Assembly: GCA_963976865.1 (NCBI GenBank)
Contig: CAXBLY010000001.1
Span: 310,001-374,000 of the forward strand
Reading direction: 5' to 3'
DNA length: 64,000 nucleotides
Source of the DNA: UBA1858 sp963976865
GTDB taxonomy: Bacteria; Pseudomonadota; Gammaproteobacteria; UBA4575
Program-made: the position numbers and the translations under genes
The notes under the pieces: model-generated
Told to the model about the DNA's origin: nothing
Databases searched by the model: none
What the model saw: the letters and a program-made list of their open reading frames with translations, nothing else
Shown: piece after piece, positions 44,195-53,426 of the stretch
Layout: the number at the start of each line of letters is the position of its first letter
Numbering within the stretch: position 1 is the first letter of the stretch

Positions 44195-45154
44195 ATGCGT
44201 GATACGAAACATTTGTTATTCCCAGGCAATTTTCCTGCGATAAAGCGGAATCAACTAACCACATTGCAAGTTAATCTAGGTTACAGGTGCAATCAGTCAT
44301 GCAGTCATTGTCACGTAAATGCCGGACCAAATCGAACTGAAATGATGGATGACACTACATTGGATCTGGTGATCAGATACATCTCGGAGCACAATGTAAC
44401 ACTGCTTGATGTCACAGGCGGCGCACCAGAACTCCACCCCCGATTTAAAGAGCTGGTGCTCGCCGCAGGAAAAGCAAATGTCACTGTGCGTGACCGCTGT
44501 AATTTAACAATATTGTTTGAACCACAACAGGAAAACCTGGCACAATTTCTTGCCGACAATCATGTTGAAATAGTTGCATCACTTCCCTGCTACACTGAAG
44601 AAAATGTCAACAAGCAACGCGGCAAAGGCGTGTTTTCTCTCAGCATTAAAGCCTTACAACAGTTAAATGCTCTTGGCTATGCTCAGGAGAACTCACTCAA
44701 TCTGCATCTTGTCTTTAACCCAAGCGGACCGGTGTTACCACCCTCGCAGCATGAATTGGAAAAGCAATACAAGGAACGACTGCTAGAAGATTATAATGTA
44801 CGGTTTAATGACTTATTTGTGATCACCAATATGCCTATCCAGCGTTTTGGCAGCAGTCTTCTTTCTACTGGTCACTTTGAAAGCTATATGAATACATTAC
44901 GCACCCATCATCAGGCAGATAACCTGGCAACTGTCATGTGTAAAGATACTGTCAGCATTGACTGGCAGGGCAACGTTTATGATTGCGACTTTAACCAGAT
45001 GCTGGAAGAACCATTATATTCAACACAAAACCGCCCGTTACATATACGCGATTTATTTACTCTCACACTGAATGGCCAACCCATCAAAACGGGCAATCAC
45101 TGTTACGGCTGTACTGCCGGACAGGGGAGTAGTTGTTCTGGCGCTCTCACCTAG
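44195..45154 (+). CDS. arsS: Radical SAM protein, ArsS-like
   Basis: 319-aa radical SAM enzyme. CNQSCSHCHV (residues 29-38) is the CxxxCxxC cluster motif and LLDVTGGAPELHPRF an SAM-binding strand. The C-terminal domain with YDCDFNQMLE and HCYGCTAGQGSSCSGAL is the extra Cys-rich part of the ArsS/DUF3641 group, which makes the arsenosugar precursor from adenosylmethionine and dimethylarsenite. No arsM is adjacent, so arsenosugar synthesis is unproven. Four-base spacing to the TVP38-MerA fusion suggests joint function, possibly in detoxification of metal or metalloid. Confidence 0.85.
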   Translation: MRDTKHLLFPGNFPAIKRNQLTTLQVNLGYRCNQSCSHCHVNAGPNRTEMMDDTTLDLVIRYISEHNVTLLDVTGGAPELHPRFKELVLAAGKANVTVRDRCNLTILFEPQQENLAQFLADNHVEIVASLPCYTEENVNKQRGKGVFSLSIKALQQLNALGYAQENSLNLHLVFNPSGPVLPPSQHELEKQYKERLLEDYNVRFNDLFVITNMPIQRFGSSLLSTGHFESYMNTLRTHHQADNLATVMCKDTVSIDWQGNVYDCDFNQMLEEPLYSTQNRPLHIRDLFTLTLNGQPIKTGNHCYGCTAGQGSSCSGALT

Positions 45155-45233
45155 TGCTTGTTTTCTGAATTAATCTTCCACATATAGCACTTGAACAGTG
45201 TATGTACCTTGTCATCATAAGGTACAATCACTG

Positions 45234-46295
45234 ATGCTTATGAACAAGTTAATTCAACACGCCTGGATTGCATTCATCCTGCTAAATAGCATTAGTATTA
45301 GTTTTGCAGCAGGTCCACCAACCAGAACCAAGCCCGTTGTGATTGATATAGCACAGCTACGCGAGCTGGCTCCATCAGCTGAATACCCAGGGACTGTTAT
45401 CAGTAAAGATGACGCCCGCATTTCGTCAGAAGTTGAAGGTCGCCTGACCTGGGTAGCAGATGTCGGCACCATTGTTAAGCAGGGTGACATTGTTGCAAAA
45501 CTGGATGATACTTTTTTGCAGCAGCAACGTGCAGAAGAACTGGCTATCATTCAAAGTGAGCAGGCCAAGCTTAATTTGCATGAGAAAGAGGTTAAACGCT
45601 TCCAGCGACTGATAAAGCAGAATAGTGTTGCTCAAACTGAACTAGATCAGTCTGTTTCTGACCGCACAGTTGCCAGAAGCAATATCATTGCTGCGCGAGC
45701 GCGGCTTGCACAAATAGAAGAGCGTATTTCACGATCTCACTTGCGCGCACCTTTTGCAGGTGTCATCAGCGAACGTTTTACCCAAACCGGCGAATGGACT
45801 CAAAATGGTAATCCTTTAGTTCGCCTGATCGATTTCAGCAACACTGAAATACAGGTACGAGTACCGCAAAACATTTATTCTCTAGTGTCACTGAGCAGTG
45901 AAATGAGGGTACACAATGGCGAGCAGACAATTATGGCTAGGGTCCAGACGATTGTCCCTGTGAGTACTACCACATCACGATTATTTGAATTACGTTTAAT
46001 TCCCGAACAACAGTTATCACCTGGAACACTAGTTCGTATTTCAGTTCCAATTGCTAAAGCACGCGAGGTAATCTCTATCCACAGAGATGCATTAGTGCTT
46101 AGGAAAGGAAGTACTAGTGTATTTCGCATTAATGATGAAAACATAGCCGAACAGGTCAGCGTAGATATCGGCATTGGCGACGGTGAATACATCGAGTTAA
46201 TCGGCGACATCAATCCAGCCGACCGTATTGTCACCAGAGGTGGAGAACGTTTGCGCCCGGGTGAGACTGTCACGATATCCAATGAGCCCAACTAA
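45234..46295 (+). CDS. RND efflux periplasmic adaptor subunit
   Basis: 353-aa membrane-fusion protein, exported by an N-terminal hydrophobic signal (IAFILLNSISISFAAG). Lipoyl-type half-domains are in SSEVEGRLTWVADVGTIVKQGDIVAKLDD and HLRAPFAGVISERFTQTGEWTQNG, joined by an alpha-hairpin (QRAEELAIIQSEQAKLNLHEKEVKR). Start is ATG 45234; the frame opens at 45198. It bridges the inner-membrane pump and an outer-membrane channel. Its last 14 bases overlap the pump gene, so the two are translationally coupled. No TolC-type gene is adjacent. Confidence 0.9.
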   Translation: MLMNKLIQHAWIAFILLNSISISFAAGPPTRTKPVVIDIAQLRELAPSAEYPGTVISKDDARISSEVEGRLTWVADVGTIVKQGDIVAKLDDTFLQQQRAEELAIIQSEQAKLNLHEKEVKRFQRLIKQNSVAQTELDQSVSDRTVARSNIIAARARLAQIEERISRSHLRAPFAGVISERFTQTGEWTQNGNPLVRLIDFSNTEIQVRVPQNIYSLVSLSSEMRVHNGEQTIMARVQTIVPVSTTTSRLFELRLIPEQQLSPGTLVRISVPIAKAREVISIHRDALVLRKGSTSVFRINDENIAEQVSVDIGIGDGEYIELIGDINPADRIVTRGGERLRPGETVTISNEPN

Positions 46296-49200
46296 ACTTG
46301 TTTTAGGTAATCCTACTGCAGGCCTTGTCACTGCATTACTCATCGTATTGTTCGGTTTCCTGGCTTTACGCGCCTTACCTGTACAGCTGACACCTGAAGT
46401 GGAACGACCCGAAATCACTATTACAACTGCCTGGCGTGGCTCTGCGCCAGAAGAAGTAGAGGCAGAGATAATAGAACCTCAGGAAGATCAGTTACGCGGT
46501 TTACCTGGCATGACAGAGTTACTATCTGAGGCAAAGCAGGGTGAGGGCAAGATCACCATCTCCTTTGATGTTGATTTTAGTCTCGAGCGTGGGTTAATTG
46601 AAGTCATAAACCGCCTTAATCGGGTTCCTCAATACCCAATAGATGCTGATGAGCCCATACTCAGTACAGCGGGAGGTCGCAGTCGTCCCATTGCATGGTT
46701 CATTATAAAACCAGACAAAGACAATCAAATAAATATAGAAGAATACCGCGACTATATTGAAGAAGTCGTTCAGTCACGTTTTGAACGCATTTCTGGTGTT
46801 GCCTTATCTGAAGTTCGTGGCGGTAACGAACGCGAAGTCCGTATAACAGTCGACCCATACAAAGCAGCCGGCGTTGGTATCGATATCATTAATGCGGCTG
46901 GCATTATTGGTAATAATGAAGATGTTTCTGGCGGAACAGTAGATGTTGGTAAACGCAGATACATCATTCGTTACACAGGCGCACTTGATCCAGATGACTT
47001 GCAAACTCTGGTACTGGAATGGCGTGATGGCCAGCCTGTATATCTGCGCGACATCGCTACTGTTACTGTTCAGCCAGCTGACCGTGATAACTTCGTAATC
47101 ACTCGTGGTGAACCAGCCATTGCCGTAAATGCTTATCGTGAGGCCGGTGTTAATGTATTAGATGTTATGTCTGATTTACAAAATGCCATGCAAGAACTAG
47201 AAGAAGGTCCGTTAAAACGTTCCAGCTTAAGTATTGAGCAGGTCTATGATGAAACAGTTTATATTCACAGCGCAATACAGTTACTGCGTAGCAATCTTGG
47301 CTTAGGCATTCTTTTAGCCGTATTAATTTTATGGTGGTTTTTGCGTCGCCTGCGCGCCACCATGGTGGTCACTATTACCATCCCTTTATGTTTATGTGTC
47401 GCCTTTGTTGTTATTCTTGCGGCGGGCAAGTCAATCAATGTTATCTCTCTCGCTGCGTTAGCCTTTGCAGTCGGCATGGTAATGGATGCAGCCATTATCG
47501 TGCTTGAAAATATTGTGCGACTGAAAGAAAAAGGTGAATCCAGTTTCAATGCTGCACTTAAAGGAACAACGCAGGTATGGCCTGCGCTACTCGCCTCCAC
47601 CGCAACTACTGTCGCGATTTTCCTGCCAGTCCTATTTTTAAAGGATCAAAGTGGCCAACTGTTTGCTGATTTATCCATCGCCATCACCGCAGCTATCATT
47701 GCTTCGCTATTTGTTGCCACTGTACTAATTCCAGTCGCCAGCATGGTTTGGCTTAATAAAACTGCATTTATAGATAAACATAGTCGCTCATGGGATGTAA
47801 TAAGCAACAGGATATCCGAACTTACACGGTCAACTGTTTCCCGGTTCACTATAGTTGCATTATTAATCACAGTGCCTGTTGCCAGTTCAATACTGTTTTT
47901 CCCTGATCGTGATTACCTGCCGACCGGCAATCGCAATCTCGTATTTGGCTTTGTGTTACCACCACCAGGAGTGAACATTACACATATTAAAGACGAGATG
48001 GGCGATGTGATTGCAGACCGCATTACTCCCTATTTAACCGGCGAAAAGCAACCCAGAATCAAACATTATTTCTTTGTTGCCAGCGCAGGCTCAATTTTTA
48101 TTGGCGGTCGTGCTGAAGACCCAAAGAAGGTTGATGAGCTTGTAGGTATTCTCAACCAGGTCGTCAGTGGATTCCCTGACACATTTGCAATTGTGACAAA
48201 AGCGTCTTTATTCTCAGGCTTTGGCGCAAACCGGGAGATAGAAGTTAATGTCCAGGGCAGAAATATCGACGCACTGATTGATTCAGCCCTGGCTGGCTTC
48301 ATCACTATTCCACAAAAAATTCCCGGCGCAAGAGTTCGGCCACGACCAGGGCTAGAGCTGGCAGAGCCTGAGTTACAGCTTGTACCGCGTGACGATCGCC
48401 TGCGCGAAGTTGGCTGGAATCGTGAAGCACTTGCCCAGGTATCAAGAATATTAGGTGATGGCATGCAAGTCGGTGAATATTTCGATGGTGATGAACGCCT
48501 GGATATTCTGGTTCGTGTTCCTACCTGGGAAACGCCAGAACAACTTACAGCCATCCCTCTGCACACACCTGATGCTGGTGTTGTTCCATTCGGCGAACTT
48601 GTAGATGTGATTAGAACAGCAGGACCAAACACTATTCGTCGATTAGACCGACGGCGCACTATTACACTAGAAGTAACACCACCAGACAACATGCCGCTAG
48701 AACAGGTACTAACAATTATTCAATCTGAAGTTGCACCTGTTATGGAACCCTTGTTACCAGATGATGGCGTGATTCACTATGGTGGCTCGGCTGACAATTT
48801 AAAAGTAGCCATTAACAATTTAAGTAGCAGCTTCATTGTTGCACTGATTATTTTGCTGTTATTAATGGCTGCATTGTTCAGGTCATTCTTCGACAGTCTT
48901 CTAGTTATGCTTGCTCTGCCACTGGCTACAATCGGCGGTGTGATTTCACTTAAGATACTCGGATTACCCGCAGATCTGCTCACACTTATTGGTTTTATTA
49001 TCTTACTTGGCCTGGTAGTCAACAATGCAATTTTACTTGTTTACCAGGCACGCAGTTTAGAGCGCGAAGGTCATGTTCGCACAGCAGCAATTAAAAATGC
49101 TGTACGCACTCGCATAAGACCGATTCTTATGAGCACTTCGACCACTGTGTTTGGCATGCTGCCATTAGTAATATTCGCAGGTGCCGGCACTGAACTTTAT

Positions 49201-49308
49201 CAGGGACTGGCGGCAGTCATTGTTGGCGGGATGATAGTCAGCACATTCTTTACATTAGTACTGATACCAAGTTTGTTGCAGTTCAATCTGAAAAATAAAG
49301 CTGAATAA
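46282..49308 (+). CDS. RND family inner-membrane efflux pump
   Basis: 1008-aa proton-driven transporter of the AcrB/MexB superfamily, with twelve expected helices and two large periplasmic loops. N-terminal helix NPTAGLVTALLIVLFGFLALRALPVQLTPEVERPEI is typical. The proton-relay segment in helix 4 is AFAVGMVMDAAIIVLEN, i.e. the first of the two Asp of drug pumps is kept and the second is Ala; this single-Asp form also occurs in metal or uncharacterised RND pumps. Start is ATG 46282 inside the end of the adaptor gene. A terminator at 49401-49438 follows. Substrate unknown; nearby ArsS-like and MerA-like genes are separated by a 79-nt gap. Confidence 0.92.
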   Translation: MSPTKLVLGNPTAGLVTALLIVLFGFLALRALPVQLTPEVERPEITITTAWRGSAPEEVEAEIIEPQEDQLRGLPGMTELLSEAKQGEGKITISFDVDFSLERGLIEVINRLNRVPQYPIDADEPILSTAGGRSRPIAWFIIKPDKDNQINIEEYRDYIEEVVQSRFERISGVALSEVRGGNEREVRITVDPYKAAGVGIDIINAAGIIGNNEDVSGGTVDVGKRRYIIRYTGALDPDDLQTLVLEWRDGQPVYLRDIATVTVQPADRDNFVITRGEPAIAVNAYREAGVNVLDVMSDLQNAMQELEEGPLKRSSLSIEQVYDETVYIHSAIQLLRSNLGLGILLAVLILWWFLRRLRATMVVTITIPLCLCVAFVVILAAGKSINVISLAALAFAVGMVMDAAIIVLENIVRLKEKGESSFNAALKGTTQVWPALLASTATTVAIFLPVLFLKDQSGQLFADLSIAITAAIIASLFVATVLIPVASMVWLNKTAFIDKHSRSWDVISNRISELTRSTVSRFTIVALLITVPVASSILFFPDRDYLPTGNRNLVFGFVLPPPGVNITHIKDEMGDVIADRITPYLTGEKQPRIKHYFFVASAGSIFIGGRAEDPKKVDELVGILNQVVSGFPDTFAIVTKASLFSGFGANREIEVNVQGRNIDALIDSALAGFITIPQKIPGARVRPRPGLELAEPELQLVPRDDRLREVGWNREALAQVSRILGDGMQVGEYFDGDERLDILVRVPTWETPEQLTAIPLHTPDAGVVPFGELVDVIRTAGPNTIRRLDRRRTITLEVTPPDNMPLEQVLTIIQSEVAPVMEPLLPDDGVIHYGGSADNLKVAINNLSSSFIVALIILLLLMAALFRSFFDSLLVMLALPLATIGGVISLKILGLPADLLTLIGFIILLGLVVNNAILLVYQARSLEREGHVRTAAIKNAVRTRIRPILMSTSTTVFGMLPLVIFAGAGTELYQGLAAVIVGGMIVSTFFTLVLIPSLLQFNLKNKAE

Positions 49309-49400
49309 CGCTTACGCTTTACAAAGCTGGAAAACATTTACAGCGATGCGAGTACATGAATCACAGCATGCATCGTTAAACATTCAAACCTGATTAAATA

Positions 49401-49438
49401 TCACAAGCAATCAATTGACTGCTTGTGAATCATTTTTT
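49401..49438 (+). terminator. Rho-independent terminator after the RND genes
   Basis: Nine-bp perfect stem TCACAAGCA (49401-49409) and TGCTTGTGA (49420-49428), then T-rich sequence (six T at 49433-49438). It is 92 nt after the RND stop codon and sits close to the end of the convergent DUF4332 gene. Confidence 0.75.
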
Positions 49439-49450
49439 CTGATATGCGCT

Positions 49451-49855
49451 TTAGTAGTTAACTGCGCGTGGAAGTGCTTTCGCCTGTTGCACCCACTCCT
49501 CTACTTGTGAAGCAGAAGGGACCTGACGCACTAATTTTTTCTCTTCGTTAACACTAACCATCTTTTCGTGCAGGTTCGCTGCATTTCGTTGTGCCAATTC
49601 AGGCACTGTGTCCACACCTGCACATTCCAGCAAATCTGCATACTGAGTACTCACGCCCTTAATTCGCGCAAGATCTGCGCGGTTAACCCAGTTTAATACC
49701 AGTTTTTCACTAATATCACATTTAGTTGCGATGTCCTTTCGACCTTTCTTTTCAGCGCCAGCTTCCAGTAGCTTTTCAACAGAAGCAATTCCGCCTTCCT
49801 GTAATTTTTTTGAGTAGACTTCACCGATACCTTCAATTTCTGCTAACTTTGTCAT
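49451..49855 (-). CDS. DUF4332 helix-hairpin-helix protein
   Basis: 134-aa soluble protein with two helix-hairpin-helix repeats of the DUF4332 type. The N-terminus reads KLAEIEGIGEVYSKKLQEGGIASVEKLLEAG, and the second repeat RIKGVSTQYADLLECAGVDTVPELAQR. Such repeats contact nucleic acid or act as protein scaffolds. The role of the family is not established. A GGGATC-type upstream region with weak AGGG is present. Stand-alone gene. Confidence 0.85.
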   Translation of the reverse strand: MTKLAEIEGIGEVYSKKLQEGGIASVEKLLEAGAEKKGRKDIATKCDISEKLVLNWVNRADLARIKGVSTQYADLLECAGVDTVPELAQRNAANLHEKMVSVNEEKKLVRQVPSASQVEEWVQQAKALPRAVNY

Positions 49856-49982
49856 GTAGATCCCTCATTTAATTGGATTTATCTAGTTGGGTGGAAATGA
49901 GTCATTCATATTAGTCGCAATTTGTGACAGACAAATCACGTGATCTGTTCACTTTATTTTTTTACTGTTTTCCAGTCAACGA

Positions 49983-50858
49983 TTAATTGTCATTTACCAG
50001 CATTTCACGCAAATGATCGAAACGTCTTTTTGCATCATCATCTACACGTGGATAGTGCATATTTAAAGACTCCATGGTTTCAGCAATAATTTTTGCTACG
50101 GTATATCGCATGTAAGGTTTGTTATCTGCGGGAATTGAATACCAGGGCGCCCACGATCGCGATGTTTCACTTAGTGCATCTTCATAAGCCTTCATGTAGT
50201 CATCCCAGTGACCTCGTTCTTTAATATCGGCCTCAGAGAATTTCCAGTTTTTCTCTGGCTCATCAATACGGCTTAAAAAACGATTACACTGTTCCTGCTT
50301 GGAAACATTCAACCAGAATTTTAATATCACTGTGCCGTTACGTGCCAGGTGTTGTTCAAAATCACGAATAGATTCATAACGCTGAGGCCAGATTTCTTTT
50401 TCATCTGGTTTGTCAGGTAGTTTCTGAAAATTTAGAATCTCCGGGTGCACACGGACAACCAACACTTCTTCATAATAGCTGCGATTAAATACACCAATAC
50501 GACCTCGTTCAGGAAGGCGTGTCGTTGTTCGCCACAAATAGTCGTGATCCAATTCATTGGCCGATGGCTTCTTGAATGAAAACACCTGGCACCCCGCCGG
50601 ATTAACACCTGTCAGTGCATGCCGGATAGTGCTGTCTTTTCCTGCCGCATCCATTGCCTGGAATACCAGCAACATTGAATGGCTATCATGCGCGTACATA
50701 ATGCGTTGCAGGTCATGGATTATCCGGGTCTGCTTTTTCAGCTTCTTTTTAAATTCTTTATCGTCAAGCTGCTTCTCATCGATGCTTGTTATAGCATCTT
50801 TATATTTAAAGGAGCCGTCAAACGGTACCAGGTACGGGTGATCAATTGCTTTAAACAT
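49983..50858 (-). CDS. ppk2: Polyphosphate kinase 2 family protein (PPK2)
   Basis: 291-aa kinase that moves phosphate between polyphosphate and nucleotides. Walker A is MDAAGKDSTIRH (residues 69-80), Walker B region GTVILKFWLNVSKQEQCNRFL, and the lid block FNRSYYEEVLVVRVHPE, all diagnostic for PPK2. By length and the KFWLNVSKQEQ text it resembles the single-domain class III group that can make ATP from AMP; class is inference. Its ATG directly follows the stop codon of the rhodanese gene with no gap, so both are in one operon. Confidence 0.9.
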   Translation of the reverse strand: MFKAIDHPYLVPFDGSFKYKDAITSIDEKQLDDKEFKKKLKKQTRIIHDLQRIMYAHDSHSMLLVFQAMDAAGKDSTIRHALTGVNPAGCQVFSFKKPSANELDHDYLWRTTTRLPERGRIGVFNRSYYEEVLVVRVHPEILNFQKLPDKPDEKEIWPQRYESIRDFEQHLARNGTVILKFWLNVSKQEQCNRFLSRIDEPEKNWKFSEADIKERGHWDDYMKAYEDALSETSRSWAPWYSIPADNKPYMRYTVAKIIAETMESLNMHYPRVDDDAKRRFDHLREMLVNDN

Positions 50859-51275
50859 TTATTTCACCCTAACTGTTGGATTACCTTTGGCAAGCCAGCC
50901 GACAATACCCCCAGTCACATTGTAAACATTTTGATAACCATGTTCCTTGACCAGATAAGTCCCTACTGTTTTACTGCGGTTACCGGTCCGGCAAATGATG
51001 GCAACGGGACTTTCAGGTTTAATATGCATAGATGCTTGTTGCATCCATTGTTGTGGGTGTGCTTTTCGCCTTTCATCAAAAAACATAATCGGAATACTGC
51101 CTTCCACAATACCTGTCTGCTTCCATTCGCCAGGTGTTCTGACATCAATTACCGTGACACCTGATTTCATCAGCGCTTCAAGCCCTTTTGCATCTACTTC
51201 TGCAATCTCTGCAGAACAGGCTGACTGTGAAAACAGCAGACCCAATATAATCAGCCAGTTTTTCATCCTCATCAT
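50859..51275 (-). CDS. Exported rhodanese-like sulfurtransferase
   Basis: 138-aa single-domain rhodanese with an N-terminal signal (NWLIILGLLFSQSACSAE), possibly a lipoprotein because of SQSAC. The active-site loop CRTGNRS (residues 94-100) holds the catalytic Cys that carries persulfide. Earlier conserved parts are VIDVRTPGEW and GSIPIMFFDERR. It works in the periplasm; the family transfers sulfur to thiol acceptors such as cyanide or other sulfur shuttles. Stop codon touches the ppk2 start. Fits with the reduced-sulfur chemistry suggested by soeABC. Confidence 0.88.
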   Translation of the reverse strand: MMRMKNWLIILGLLFSQSACSAEIAEVDAKGLEALMKSGVTVIDVRTPGEWKQTGIVEGSIPIMFFDERRKAHPQQWMQQASMHIKPESPVAIICRTGNRSKTVGTYLVKEHGYQNVYNVTGGIVGWLAKGNPTVRVK

Positions 51276-51312
51276 TATATAATCCTTGTGTTTATATTAT
51301 ATTTTCAAACTA

Positions 51313-51774
51313 TCAACATTTCTTTTCCAGATATGTGCGCAGTCTGTTCTTTTTTTCCTCGACAATACTCTCATCGATATAATTTCGTTCGCCATTTTCA
51401 TCCAAATCATAATATAAAATGCCTCCCTGATTCATATCACTTAACTCTGCCCTGACAGAATTACACCTGGAAGCTAATTGCGCTTTCTCCTGCTTTGCCT
51501 GCAAACGTTTTTCTTTGCGTTCCAGTCTTTCTGATTGCAGGTAGTCAGAGTACTTCTTCTGTCTTTCCTGCAAGCTGGTTTTGTCTTCCTGACTGCTATT
51601 TATATTATTATTTACTTTATTTAACTTTACCTTCTGCGCATCCTTATAAGGAGGTATCTGGGTGTATTGTGCTCGTCCATTTTCATCGATTACCTTATAT
51701 ACATCTGTGGCATGCAGGTTAATCGCGTATGCGATACTTGCAATCAAAACCAGTTTTGCAGCTGCATTAGTCAC
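51313..51774 (-). CDS. DUF4124 exported protein
   Basis: 153-aa protein, signal peptide residues 1-22, then TDVYKVIDENGRAQYTQIPPY, the DUF4124 domain, which is common in exported gammaproteobacterial proteins. The C-terminal part is a long, charged helix with the alternating Lys/Glu pattern of a coiled coil (QERQKKYSDYLQSERLERKEKRLQAKQEKAQ), and two late cysteines. Fifteen bases separate it from the gshA stop codon, so co-transcription is likely. Function unknown. Confidence 0.82.
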   Translation of the reverse strand: MTNAAAKLVLIASIAYAINLHATDVYKVIDENGRAQYTQIPPYKDAQKVKLNKVNNNINSSQEDKTSLQERQKKYSDYLQSERLERKEKRLQAKQEKAQLASRCNSVRAELSDMNQGGILYYDLDENGERNYIDESIVEEKKNRLRTYLEKKC

Positions 51775-51789
51775 GACAAATGGATACCT

Positions 51790-53361
51790 TCATTTTGCAA
51801 AATAGTCTTGTAAAAAACTTTCAAAATTCATGTCATCACTCTCTTCCAGCTTCTTTTGTTCATGCAAACTTGTCTCCACCGCTTTTGAAATATCATTAGA
51901 TGTTTGCGGGCATTTTTTGTTTTGAGAATAAAACTCACAGTATTGCTTCCCGAGACTTTCTATATACTGATAATACGACATGCCATTATCACGCATTGCA
52001 CTGAGTATTTTTGCCGAGAATGTTTCTTCAACTGATTCTACACCAGGACCAAACTGTTTAATCGACTGAACAAACAGATTATCATCGCCGTTGCCATCCA
52101 TGCATTGCGCTATCTTCATCAACCCTGAAAATATTTCCTTGCACCAGTCTTGCAGCAAAACACTTTCACCTTTGTTACGCAGATAAAGATCTGGCTTGCG
52201 CCCGTTATGAGATACTTCATATGCATTGATATCAATTTCTTCCCTTTCATCTCGGTCGATCAGGCTGTCATCTCCCAACAGGCAATAGACAAACAATACC
52301 TGCATAAACCTTAGTTGCTCAAGACTCAGACCGAATGGTGAGAACGGATTCAAATCAAGCGAACGAATCTCGACGTATTGCACCCCACGCTCCATCAGCG
52401 CCTGGGTTGGCTTCTCATTACGTCGCGCGACTTGTTTGGGCCTCACTGTACTGTAGTATTCATTTTCGATTTGTAGAATATTGGCATTCAATTGCCGATA
52501 CTCGCCATTCACTTTTACGCCTATTTCCTCATAGGGTGCATACGGTGTTTTTATTGCTCGTGACAAACACATTACGTAGTCGGGCAAGTTATCGTAGCAG
52601 GCTTTAATGCCAATCTCATTTTCACGGTGATTAGTGTATCCAATATCCCCCAGACGCAATGATGTTGCATACTGCGCATAAAGCGTATTGTCGTCCCAGC
52701 GTTGTAAATCTTTTACTCCCTGATGACTAAAGCTCTTGTCAACAGCAGGTGACGCACCAAACAGATAGGGGACCAGCCAGCCAACACGTTGCAGATTGCG
52801 AATCAGTTTAAAGTACTGTTGATTAACAAATTCCTGCAGGCTACTTTTGTCCTGGAGTGTGTCTTGCCAGACCGGCCAAAAATCTTCCGGCATTGATAAA
52901 TTTACATGAATACCGGAAATCACCTGCATCACTTTACCGTAACGATAGCCCAAACCCCGCCTATACACATTTTTCATCAGCCCCAGATTACTTGTGCCGT
53001 ATTCAGCAATGCGAATACTCTGCTCACCATTAAGAATACATGGCATACTTGCTGGCCATAAACATTCCTTTCCTATATTGGGGTATACGAACTGATGTAT
53101 TTGTCCGAGAAATTTTATTGCGTGCTCTGCCGTATCCAGCGGAGGAGTGACAAATTCCAGTAAAGCTTCGGAATAATCTGTCGTGATATATGGATGCATC
53201 AAGGCAGATCCTAATGCAACTGGATGATCCGTGTTTGCTATAACCCCTTTTTTGTCAGTACGCAGAGATTCTTTTTCAATGCCAACCTTGCCAATACGAA
53301 GCTTTGATTCAATATTATTGTTAGCAATCAGGTTTAGGTTGTCTTCGATAAATTGATGCAT
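51790..53361 (-). CDS. gshA: Glutamate--cysteine ligase
   Basis: 523-aa enzyme of glutathione biosynthesis, forming gamma-glutamylcysteine with ATP. Conserved blocks: GIEKESLRTDKKGVI (residues 27-41), TTDYSEALLEFVTPP (residues 59-73), LGYRYGKVMQVISGIHVNLS, ATSLRLGDIGYTNHRE and YVEIRSLDLNPFSPFGL, as in E. coli-type GshA (518 aa). No gshB is in the window. Transcribed divergently from bpt with a 65-base gap. Provides glutathione for the GST-like pair and thiol-redox homeostasis. Confidence 0.96.
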   Translation of the reverse strand: MHQFIEDNLNLIANNNIESKLRIGKVGIEKESLRTDKKGVIANTDHPVALGSALMHPYITTDYSEALLEFVTPPLDTAEHAIKFLGQIHQFVYPNIGKECLWPASMPCILNGEQSIRIAEYGTSNLGLMKNVYRRGLGYRYGKVMQVISGIHVNLSMPEDFWPVWQDTLQDKSSLQEFVNQQYFKLIRNLQRVGWLVPYLFGASPAVDKSFSHQGVKDLQRWDDNTLYAQYATSLRLGDIGYTNHRENEIGIKACYDNLPDYVMCLSRAIKTPYAPYEEIGVKVNGEYRQLNANILQIENEYYSTVRPKQVARRNEKPTQALMERGVQYVEIRSLDLNPFSPFGLSLEQLRFMQVLFVYCLLGDDSLIDRDEREEIDINAYEVSHNGRKPDLYLRNKGESVLLQDWCKEIFSGLMKIAQCMDGNGDDNLFVQSIKQFGPGVESVEETFSAKILSAMRDNGMSYYQYIESLGKQYCEFYSQNKKCPQTSNDISKAVETSLHEQKKLEESDDMNFESFLQDYFAK

Positions 53362-53426
53362 TTCAGATTGGACTTTTACCTATCAAGCAGGTGATTAATT
53401 TATGATGGCTTTGCTACACTAAACCA

